From assembly GCF_036711975.1 (NCBI RefSeq), contig NC_091971.1:33110081-33174080 (forward strand): a stretch of 64,000 bases of DNA, given 5' to 3'. A program made the translations under genes and the position numbers. Every line of letters starts with the position of its first letter. Positions within the stretch are counted from its first letter, which is position 1. The DNA comes from Onthophagus taurus (lineage: Eukaryota > Arthropoda > Insecta > Coleoptera > Scarabaeidae). This document shows, one piece after another, positions 37,477 through 45,574 of this stretch. The notes beneath the pieces are model-generated. The model saw only the letters and a program-made list of their open reading frames with translations. It had not been told where the DNA came from and searched no databases.

Positions 37477-39785
37477 TGAATAAATATCAAGATGCCTCGG
37501 ATGGGTCTGCCGGCCAAGCAGCGCCGCAGACTACGCAGGGAGAGCGGTCGACTCCTTGTGATTATTTAGACCAAACGACATCGGGCCCTGAAGAGAAGGG
37601 TTACGAAGCCCAGGAACAAATAGTGTTCAGAAGAAGTAATATGATTGCACGATCACCACCAGTGATAACAAGGCCTGAAGCAATAGCGTTGGAATCAGAA
37701 GAAGACCTTGATCAGACGTTTGTATCGGCAGAAGAGTTGGAAACACCTACGAGCAGTAGCACAAGCCTAAAGAGCTCTGAGTCTACAATTCATGCAAGAA
37801 GCGTAAATTTGCAATTATTGACAGATCTAGAAAGCTTGACACCAGCAAGAGTAAGGAGCTGGTCTCTCGATAGTGGCGTAACCAAACAACCGAATATAGA
37901 TGCTGCGACGGGAAGAGACGTTAAGAAAAGAAAGAGGGTTCAAAGAGGAAGCGAAGACGAGACAGAAATAGTAGACAAAAGAACTGGAAATGAGGAAGCC
38001 AAAGTGTTCGAAAAAACAATAAACACTCTGCTTAAACTAGTGGAAGAATTAAAAAACAATGAAGATAGAAACACGAAGAGAGAAATCAAGAGTATTATTA
38101 AAAGAATGGAAAGGGAAGCAGATACATTGAGAAGACAAGATTTGAAAGAATGGATAGAGATACAGATCGATACAGGCAAAAGCACACGGGAAGTAAAAAA
38201 GAAAGAAACACGAGAAATTGAGACACAGACCGAGAGTGAATATGAGAGGGAATTGCAGAGAAGGCAAATAGAAAGAAATAGAATACAAAAAGCAAATTTG
38301 TATGAGGACTGGGAAGAAACAAAAAATTTAGACTGGCAAGAAAATGATTTTAAAAGCGCTGTGATAATGGAAGGAAACCCGATATGGCAGAACAAGGAAA
38401 TGACTAAAATTGTTATGGTTGAACCTGATGACAAGCAGATGGAAAAAGGAATACAATTACAGTTTAAGAGAGCGTATCCAATGTTAGAAGAATTAAATGG
38501 GGAGTATGAAGAACTAGAAATGATAACAATGACCAAAGCAAAGGGGAAGGAGAACAAGAGAAGAGAAAGAATAATAAAGGTAAATGTAGGAAAAACAAAA
38601 TACGAAACATGGATGAATTTAAAGAGCATAAAAGAAAATTTGAGAGATGAAAGAGAAATAGCTTTACATCACCTTAAGAATATGAGGTTAAAAGAACTTA
38701 GAACTATGGTAGAAATAATCTTTAGAAACGTGGAAGTACGAGTGAACATATACACAACCAGTGGTAAAAAGCAAGAGGAGAAGGAAACAATGAAGGATAT
38801 ACATAAAACAAACACCAGGAAGACCTATGCTCTAATAGTCGAAACAAATAATAAATCATTTGAAGAATCAGTGATGAATATTAAAAAAGCTATGGAGGGT
38901 AGAAAGGAAATAGAAGCAATAGAGAGTATAAGAAAGACAAGAGATGGGAAGGTATTAATAACAACAAAAAAAGATAAGAATTCCACTAAAACAATAGAAA
39001 AGATACTTAGTAATGATAGAGAACAGAGAGTTACCACTAGAGGGCTGATAGAGGGTAACAGGCGGATTTACCTTAACATAAAGGGTATGGAGGTGACAAC
39101 AACCAGAGAAGAGGTTATAGAGGCTTTGAAGGCGAAAATTGGCAAAACAACAGATGAAACTCCTAGAATAGGAGATTTGAGACCATATGCCCAGAGCAGA
39201 CAGGCGGTAACAGCTGAGGTCGATCAAAAGACAGCCGAGAAACTGATGGAAGACAGTAGCATCAGAATAGGACTCGCCCTATGTAATATAGAGCAAAGAG
39301 CTAAAATAACAAAATGCTTGAGATGCTGGTCACCATCGCACCTGGTAAGGGACTGCAACGGCGAGGACAGAAGAAATTGGTGTTACAATTGTGGAGGACA
39401 AGACCATTTAGCCAAGGAATGTAAAAGTGATCCCAAATGCCCAGACTGTAAAACAGAGGGACATAGTGCGGGCACGGGAAGATGTCCAATATATAGCAAA
39501 TATCTTCAAAAACTTAGAAGTGAAGGCAAAGACAATAAACAGCAAATTAAGAAGACCAATGAATCACATGACAAAGAAACAAATAAGTTAGAACCGAAAA
39601 GAACTGATGCGAAAGAAGTAGTTACCGAAAAACCTCTAGAAACAGAACAAATGGACACAGACACAAATAAACAGCAGGAACAAAAAGACGACTTCAAGAT
39701 GGTAGCGAAAGGCAAAAAAGGGAAGAGAAAAGGAAGGACCGCGGAGAACATCCAGGAAACCTCCCCCGAAGTCCCAAGAAAATAG
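37476..39785 (+). CDS. E6 ORF1, Gag-like protein with three zinc knuckles and basic tail
   Basis: 769 residues from the ATG at 37,476; the TTG just before it would add one. N-terminal blocks DASDGSAGQ, FRRSNMIARSP, DLDQTFVSAEELE and RVRSWSLDSG with KKRK; coiled-coil-like RNTKREIKSIIKRMER; TQT motif (EIETQTES); and three knuckles near 615-671 (CLRCWSPSHLVRDC, CYNCGGQDHLAKEC, CPDC...GHSAGTGRC). A lysine-rich tail of about 100 residues follows, as in E7 and E8 but not E1-E3. Stop TAG lies 2 nt before the ORF2 ATG. Proposed role: RNA chaperone and RNP protein. Confidence 0.88.
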   Translation: MNKYQDASDGSAGQAAPQTTQGERSTPCDYLDQTTSGPEEKGYEAQEQIVFRRSNMIARSPPVITRPEAIALESEEDLDQTFVSAEELETPTSSSTSLKSSESTIHARSVNLQLLTDLESLTPARVRSWSLDSGVTKQPNIDAATGRDVKKRKRVQRGSEDETEIVDKRTGNEEAKVFEKTINTLLKLVEELKNNEDRNTKREIKSIIKRMEREADTLRRQDLKEWIEIQIDTGKSTREVKKKETREIETQTESEYERELQRRQIERNRIQKANLYEDWEETKNLDWQENDFKSAVIMEGNPIWQNKEMTKIVMVEPDDKQMEKGIQLQFKRAYPMLEELNGEYEELEMITMTKAKGKENKRRERIIKVNVGKTKYETWMNLKSIKENLRDEREIALHHLKNMRLKELRTMVEIIFRNVEVRVNIYTTSGKKQEEKETMKDIHKTNTRKTYALIVETNNKSFEESVMNIKKAMEGRKEIEAIESIRKTRDGKVLITTKKDKNSTKTIEKILSNDREQRVTTRGLIEGNRRIYLNIKGMEVTTTREEVIEALKAKIGKTTDETPRIGDLRPYAQSRQAVTAEVDQKTAEKLMEDSSIRIGLALCNIEQRAKITKCLRCWSPSHLVRDCNGEDRRNWCYNCGGQDHLAKECKSDPKCPDCKTEGHSAGTGRCPIYSKYLQKLRSEGKDNKQQIKKTNESHDKETNKLEPKRTDAKEVVTEKPLETEQMDTDTNKQQEQKDDFKMVAKGKKGKRKGRTAENIQETSPEVPRK

Positions 39786-39787
39786 AA

Positions 39788-42736
39788 ATGAGAATAATGC
39801 AACTCAACTGCAATAGGAGATGGAACGCCATGGATCTCCTAGAAGCTATAACAAGAGAGCGAAAAGTAGACCTAATTGTAGGACAAGAGCCGAATAAGAG
39901 GAGAGCGCAGCGTCTACAGACAGACCTCGACGACGACTGCTTCATCCAGATAGGGCAAAAGCTTGGAAGACCTGTAGCCTGGAAAAGAGGAAAGGGGTAT
40001 GTAACGGTGGAGTTGCAGAAGTGGACGGTCACCTCCGTATACTTCTCGCCTAACGATTCAGATGAAAATTTCGAACAACTCTTAGATGTCCTTGAAGCAG
40101 ACATCAGAAGAACGAGTAAACCGGTAATAGTAGCGGGAGACTTTAATGCCAGAATGCACATAGCGGGCGATACGATAAACAATAAGAGAGGACGCCTCCT
40201 AGAAGAGTGGATTGCTAAAACCCGGTTGGTACTACTAAACACGGGGTCAACACCTACGTTCAACGGCCATAGGGGATCCTCGGTAATCGACCTGACTCTC
40301 GTAAGTGAGACACTAACAGCAAAAGTAACAGAGTGGAAAGTTGAAGAACAAATAGAAACGTTAAGTGACCATAGTCCAATCGTCTTTAACATTACGAACG
40401 CGTTAGACACGAAACGTGTTGAAAACGAATCGAGGAGGTGGCGAATTACAGAAGGAGGACTAAGAACACTGGGAAAGATCTTTTACGAAAAGACAAAAGA
40501 CATATCGAGCGGAGACCCAATACAACTATCCAGAGAGATCACCGAAGCATGTGATAGAGTATTTAAAAAGAAGTACTGTGGCACGGGGTGGAGAGAACCA
40601 GTCTACTGGTGGGATGACCATGTAGCCCAGGCTAGATCTGAATGCATAACGAAAAGAAGAAAGATGCAAAGAACGAGACGAAGGCATCATTGTAGTACCG
40701 AAGAACAAGAGACCGCGAAGGAAGAGTACAGATTGGCACGAAAAGAGCTAACCAAGATAATAAAGCGCAACAAGGAGAAGAAGTGGAAAAGCCTCTGCGA
40801 AGAACTAGAGGAGAATATATGGGGAACGGCCTACCAGATCGCGACGAAAAGAATGAAATTAGGAGCAAGAGAGAAGCTAGATCTCAAAACGGTCGAAGAG
40901 CAATTCGAAAAGTTATTCCCAAGAGCACGAGAGGATGAAGGATACGTAATAAATTACGAGGATAGTAACCAACGACTGGAGATGTTCACCGAAGAAGAAC
41001 TGAAGAATAGCGTAAGCCAACTTAAGAAAAGAAAAGCACCGGGAGAAGACGGTATAACCAACGAGATCATAAAGATATGCACAACTGCGAACCCTAAGGT
41101 CTTTTTGAACACGTACAATGAATGCTGGGCAAAAGGCATATTCCCACGGATATGGAAAAGAGCAACTCTGGTGTTGATCGAGAAACCGAAGAAACCGGAA
41201 ACAGGACAGTCTTACAGACCTCTCTGCCTTCTGAGTGTAGTGGGGAAGATTCTCGAGAAGTTGATCAACGAAAGGATGATGGCCGAGATAAAGGAGAGAA
41301 ATTTGTTAAACGAAAAACAATATGGATACAGGAAGGGGAGAAGTACAGTGGACGCAGTAATGTCGATTGTTGAAAATGTGAAAGAAGGAAGGAAAGTGTC
41401 CCTGAAAAACAGAGGATACTGCGTCATGATCCTGCTAGATATTAGGAACGCGTTCAATTCCGCACCATGGACAGAAATAAATAGAGCACTGGAGAGGAAA
41501 GGCTTCTCGACAGGAATTAAAAGGATAATAAAATCCTATTTGTCGGATAGACGAATAATACTACCGGGAGGAAGAGAAGAAAAAATGTCATGCGGAGTCC
41601 CACAAGGTTCGGTGATTGGAGGAACGCTCTGGAATGTCTTTTACGACCAGGTGCTGGAGATTAGGGTAGAAAAGGGCGTCTCGCTCGTGGCCTATGCTGA
41701 CGATCTAGCGGTCATTGTCAAGGCAAAATCCAAAGAGGAAGTTAAAGATAACGCCGAATACTGCGTCCAGGTAATAAAAGAAAAGCTGAGTGAAATAGGC
41801 CTGCAGTTGGCGGAAGAAAAAACAGAAATGGTCATCCTCGAGGGAAGGAGAAAGTTGAAAACGATGGAGATCACAGTAGGCCGGCAAACTATTAAGAACT
41901 CGCGGTCGGTAAAGTACCTCGGAGTCTACGTGGATCAGAATATGCGCATGACCGAACACGTCAGGAAAGTTGCCGAGAAAGCCAGCAAAGTCTGCAACGT
42001 TTTATCGCGTCTGATGCCTAGAAAAGGAGGCCCAAGCCACGCGCGTAGAAACCTATTGGCCACTGTAATCAGATCGGTAACGTTATATGGAGCCCCTGTA
42101 TGGGAAAGCGCGCTCAGATTCAAGAAATACGCCAAGATACTAAGACTTATCGAAAGAAGAACGGCGATAAGCGCGACATCTGCATACCGTACGGTAGCGA
42201 CAGAAGCTGCGAGCGCACTGGCCGGACATCCGCCAATGGACTTACTGGTATGGGAGCGAAGCAGGAACTGGGAGACGAGAGGAGAAAACGCAGAAATAAA
42301 CAAAGAGAGCATGTTTGAAAAGTGGCAACAGAGGTGGAACGAGTACGGAGGCTGGGCGAAGACGTTCATAAAGAGTGTGAGAGACTGGAAGGAGAAGGGA
42401 CCCCGAGTGGATTATTACACCACTCAAGCTATAACGGGGCACGGTGTGTACGCCGAATATCTCAAGAAAATCAAGAAGATTGAATCCGATATCTGTTGGT
42501 TCGGGTGTCGGGAGTCAGACACTCCCAGACACACAATATTTAAATGTGCACGTTTTGAGAGGGAAAGGGCAACAATGAACGTAGAACTGGAACATTCAGT
42601 CACAGAAGAAAATGTTGCAGACCTGATCATGAAGGATGAAAAACACCAGAACATCATAATGAGATACCTCAGAGAAGTCATGCAAGCGAAAGATGCAGAA
42701 GAGAGGAGAAGGGAGGACGAAGAGGAGAGTTCATGA
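39788..42736 (+). CDS. E6 ORF2, endonuclease / reverse transcriptase
   Basis: 982 residues, open throughout. QLNCNRRW at the N-terminus, GDFNAR near 116 and SDH near 193 (endonuclease); APGEDG near 415, LLDIRNAFNSAPW, GVPQGSVIGG and YADD near 635 (RT); C-terminal CWFGCRE...HTIFKC near 902. Lineage of E4, E8 and E9. All catalytic positions visible to me are kept; a candidate active copy. Confidence 0.93.
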   Translation: MRIMQLNCNRRWNAMDLLEAITRERKVDLIVGQEPNKRRAQRLQTDLDDDCFIQIGQKLGRPVAWKRGKGYVTVELQKWTVTSVYFSPNDSDENFEQLLDVLEADIRRTSKPVIVAGDFNARMHIAGDTINNKRGRLLEEWIAKTRLVLLNTGSTPTFNGHRGSSVIDLTLVSETLTAKVTEWKVEEQIETLSDHSPIVFNITNALDTKRVENESRRWRITEGGLRTLGKIFYEKTKDISSGDPIQLSREITEACDRVFKKKYCGTGWREPVYWWDDHVAQARSECITKRRKMQRTRRRHHCSTEEQETAKEEYRLARKELTKIIKRNKEKKWKSLCEELEENIWGTAYQIATKRMKLGAREKLDLKTVEEQFEKLFPRAREDEGYVINYEDSNQRLEMFTEEELKNSVSQLKKRKAPGEDGITNEIIKICTTANPKVFLNTYNECWAKGIFPRIWKRATLVLIEKPKKPETGQSYRPLCLLSVVGKILEKLINERMMAEIKERNLLNEKQYGYRKGRSTVDAVMSIVENVKEGRKVSLKNRGYCVMILLDIRNAFNSAPWTEINRALERKGFSTGIKRIIKSYLSDRRIILPGGREEKMSCGVPQGSVIGGTLWNVFYDQVLEIRVEKGVSLVAYADDLAVIVKAKSKEEVKDNAEYCVQVIKEKLSEIGLQLAEEKTEMVILEGRRKLKTMEITVGRQTIKNSRSVKYLGVYVDQNMRMTEHVRKVAEKASKVCNVLSRLMPRKGGPSHARRNLLATVIRSVTLYGAPVWESALRFKKYAKILRLIERRTAISATSAYRTVATEAASALAGHPPMDLLVWERSRNWETRGENAEINKESMFEKWQQRWNEYGGWAKTFIKSVRDWKEKGPRVDYYTTQAITGHGVYAEYLKKIKKIESDICWFGCRESDTPRHTIFKCARFERERATMNVELEHSVTEENVADLIMKDEKHQNIIMRYLREVMQAKDAEERRREDEEESS

Positions 42737-42933
42737 TAAAGGATAGCATACCCCGATGAAATGCCCCGATGGGCGGATTCCGGGAAGAGAGGGGGAAGGG
42801 TTTTAGTCGGTCGGCAACCCAAGAGGGAAGCCAACCCGACACTATCCGGCCGCATGACAACTTAGGCCGGGTGTCTGTTAACAGATTTCCTAATCCCCTC
42901 TATAATAAAAAAAAAAAAAAAAAAAAAAAAAAA
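42737..42933 (+). promoter_or_regulatory. E6 3' UTR, short divergent type A tail and poly(A)
   Basis: Only about 170 nt before poly(A) (42,907-42,933). It has GCGGATTCCGGG, AGTCGGTCGGC pairing with GCCAACCCGACACT, and TCCGGCC pairing with GGCCGGG. Compared with E2 the stem sequences differ but pairing is kept. No AGGTAYG tandem modules. Confidence 0.7.
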
Positions 42934-42958
42934 GGGTTGGGTTGGGTTGGGTTGGGTT
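42934..42958 (+). repeat. TTGGG tract between E6 and E7
   Basis: Five perfect units, GGGTT phase. Confidence 0.97.
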
Positions 42959-43222
42959 CCCCGCAGGGGCCCAGTTGATACTGGGTACGGGTGTAGCGAA
43001 CCCGCGGCACCCTAGCCAGAGGAGCCAACCTCTTTAAAAAACTGGGGTCCATCTGGCCCGGATGGTAGCACCCCATAAGGGCTCCCACCTGGGAAACAGG
43101 TGAAGAATTTTGGGAACACCGGTACAGCTCCGGGAAAAATTGTGTCGTCCGATTTTATGTGCCTGCCGGATAGGATTAAAACGGAGCGCAAGGTAGACGC
43201 TTGACATCTCCACAAATGGTTA
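42959..43222 (+). promoter_or_regulatory. E7 5' UTR with RNA module and upstream ATG
   Basis: CCCC/GGGG, CCCAGT/ACTGGG, CGGG/CCCG with GTGTAGCGAA loop, module 43,018-43,074, CACCTG/CAGGTG. An upstream ATG at 43,216 (ATGGTTAATGGACAG) opens a 24-codon frame to 43,287 overlapping ORF1. In E2 and E8 the same uORF stops after four codons. Confidence 0.65.
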
Positions 43223-45574
43223 ATGGACAGAAAACCAAAAGCCTCGGATGGGTCTGCCGGCCAAACAGCGCCGCAGACCACGCGTGAAGGAGAGTCGACT
43301 TCGCGTGATTATGAAGACTCGAAGATACTAGGCCCTGCTAGCCGGGGTAAAGAGGGTTTACAAGCGTTCAGACGTAGCACCCTCCTGGGCAGATCACCAC
43401 CGCAGACGCCCACACCAACAACCGACGAGTTCCAGACTCCAGATGAAGAAGAGAGTATAGTTAAAACCGTCAAGAAAGTACCAACGATTACTAAGACAAA
43501 AACGACTGAAACAAGATGGGAACCCACCCTGGAGGAAAACACACCGACCAGAATTAGAAGTTGGTCTATGGGGAGCGACCCAATAGAACTGACAGAAATG
43601 CCGAATTTAGAAGTAAAGAAAAGAAAAAGAGGACCCATAGAAGGAAAAGAAGCGAGGTGTGATCAGGCAAAAATCCTAGAAGAAGCAATTGGAAAGATGA
43701 TAGAACAAATAGGAATATTAAGGAAAAATGTGGAACAAAACACAAAGAGAGAAATCAAGGAAGCTGCAGGAAAGATGAAAAAAATTGCGGAAATCATGGA
43801 CCGACAGGAGATGAGAGAATGGATAGGTAGCCACAAAACCGGACAGGTTAACACCCGGGCGACGCAAACGGAACTAGAGGAGATGAAGGAAGAAGAGGAG
43901 GAAAGAACAAAAAGAGAAAAGATAAGAAAAGCAGACACTTTCGAAGAATGGATGGAGGTTGCGAAATGGAAATGGGAAGAGCAATACTTCAAAAATACTA
44001 GCATCGTAGAGGGAAACCCAATATGGCAGGGAAAGAACAAAGCAAGAGTGGTGCTAGTCGAGCCAGATGACGCAAGCATGGAGAAGAGCATCCAATCACA
44101 ATACAAGAGAGTTTATCCCATACTGGAGGAAATAGAAGGCAACTGCGAGGAGGTGGAGATGACAAAAATTATAAAGACGGGGGGTGCAAAGAGAGAAGAA
44201 AGAGAGGTGATAGTGAAGGCCACAGCTGGTGAAACAGAGAGAGAATTGTGGGAAAACCTTAACAAGATACGAGAGAAGTTAAGAAAAGAAGTAACTATAG
44301 CAATCCATCACATAAGAAGTATGTCACTACACAGACTCAGAACAATGATAGAAGTTATATTTAGAAAAGAAACAAGTAAGGTAGAGATCTATACAACGGC
44401 AAAGAAACAAGAGGAAGAGGAAATGCTAAACAAGAATGGCGGTGCGGAAAAGAAAAGTAAAAGAGCAACTTACGCTCTTGTGATGGAAAGCAAAGGGAAG
44501 ACGTATGACCAAAAGATAATGGATATAAAGAGCCAGATGAAGGGTAAAAAGGTAGTAGAAATTATTGAGGAAATAAGAGAGACTAGAGACGGACGGGTTC
44601 TGATTATAACAAAAAACGATGAGACGGGCGTAAAAGAGCTGCAGAAGATCCTAACAGAAAAAGAGGGACAGAGAGTAACAAAGGGTGAGAAAAGGGGTGA
44701 GAGAGGAAAGATAATAAACATAAAGGGCATGACTCCGGCAACGGAAATATATGAGGTTGAAGAGGCGATAAGATTAGTAATTGGAGCGAAAGCAGAATGT
44801 AAACTGAGCACGCTAAGGCCATACGCTGGATGCATGAGAGCTATTACAGTAGTGACAAGCAAAGAGGGAGCGGAATTACTCATAAGAAATAGAAGATTAA
44901 GGGTGGGCTTGACAATGTGCCAAGTAGAAGTGAGAGAGGAAATAAAGAAGTGCAACAGATGCTGGTCTCCAACACACCTGGCTAAAGAGTGCACCAAAGA
45001 GGACAGAAGAACCTGGTGCTACAAATGCGGAGAACGTGGGCACCAAACAGGTGAATGCAAGAATGAACCAAAATGTCCAGACTGCCAAATTACCGGACAC
45101 AGAGCAAGTACGGGGGCGTGCCCAATTTATAGGGAAACGGTCAAGAAAATGAAGAGAACGGGAGCAATAGAGGATAAACCAGAAGCCGTGGAACACAAAC
45201 TGATTAAAGCCGCGAGACAGGAAACGACACGGAGACAGGATAAAACGATGGAGGAGGAAGGCAAGGCGAAGGAAAAAGAGGGACCTCCGGAGGAAGCTCG
45301 GGAGAGGGACCAAAGGGAAATAGAAGTAGAAAGAAAGGAGAGTATCGGCAATGAACATCAAAAACAAGATAAACAGATGGTGGAAAGGCAACAAGAAATG
45401 AAGAATTTCGAGAAGGTTACTAGACGGAAGAAAAGAAAAAAGAAGGAAGGAAGTTCTGAAGGCCAAAGCTCTACAGAATCAGGTTCTCCGAACGAGCCGA
45501 TCAGAAACCGATACCTGAGAGCAATAAATCGTGATGCCCAAGAAAATCAAAGTACTACAACTCAACGTAAATAG
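43223..45574 (+). CDS. E7 ORF1, Gag-like protein with three zinc knuckles
   Basis: 783 residues. KASDGSAGQ, FRRSTLLGRSP and RIRSWSMGSD with KKRK; QNTKREIKEAAGKMKK; TQT motif (TRATQTELEE); a conserved middle region (EGNPIWQGKN); three knuckles near 577-633 (CNRCWSPTHLAKEC, CYKCGERGHQTGEC, CPDC...GHRASTGAC); then a charged tail of 150 residues with RRKKRKKK. The DLDQTF block of E2, E6 and E8 is missing. The last 41 bases overlap ORF2, the longest overlap in the array. Expected to bind element RNA. Confidence 0.88.
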   Translation: MDRKPKASDGSAGQTAPQTTREGESTSRDYEDSKILGPASRGKEGLQAFRRSTLLGRSPPQTPTPTTDEFQTPDEEESIVKTVKKVPTITKTKTTETRWEPTLEENTPTRIRSWSMGSDPIELTEMPNLEVKKRKRGPIEGKEARCDQAKILEEAIGKMIEQIGILRKNVEQNTKREIKEAAGKMKKIAEIMDRQEMREWIGSHKTGQVNTRATQTELEEMKEEEEERTKREKIRKADTFEEWMEVAKWKWEEQYFKNTSIVEGNPIWQGKNKARVVLVEPDDASMEKSIQSQYKRVYPILEEIEGNCEEVEMTKIIKTGGAKREEREVIVKATAGETERELWENLNKIREKLRKEVTIAIHHIRSMSLHRLRTMIEVIFRKETSKVEIYTTAKKQEEEEMLNKNGGAEKKSKRATYALVMESKGKTYDQKIMDIKSQMKGKKVVEIIEEIRETRDGRVLIITKNDETGVKELQKILTEKEGQRVTKGEKRGERGKIINIKGMTPATEIYEVEEAIRLVIGAKAECKLSTLRPYAGCMRAITVVTSKEGAELLIRNRRLRVGLTMCQVEVREEIKKCNRCWSPTHLAKECTKEDRRTWCYKCGERGHQTGECKNEPKCPDCQITGHRASTGACPIYRETVKKMKRTGAIEDKPEAVEHKLIKAARQETTRRQDKTMEEEGKAKEKEGPPEEARERDQREIEVERKESIGNEHQKQDKQMVERQQEMKNFEKVTRRKKRKKKEGSSEGQSSTESGSPNEPIRNRYLRAINRDAQENQSTTTQRK

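Larger units (their letters stand above)
37101..42933 (+). mobile_element. E6: full-length SART-type telomeric retrotransposon
   Basis: Complete copy with telomeric boundaries on both sides, both ORFs open, a short 3' UTR and 27-nt poly(A). The 5' end differs from all others (CCGCCCCCGGGCTTAGCCCG). Confidence 0.93.
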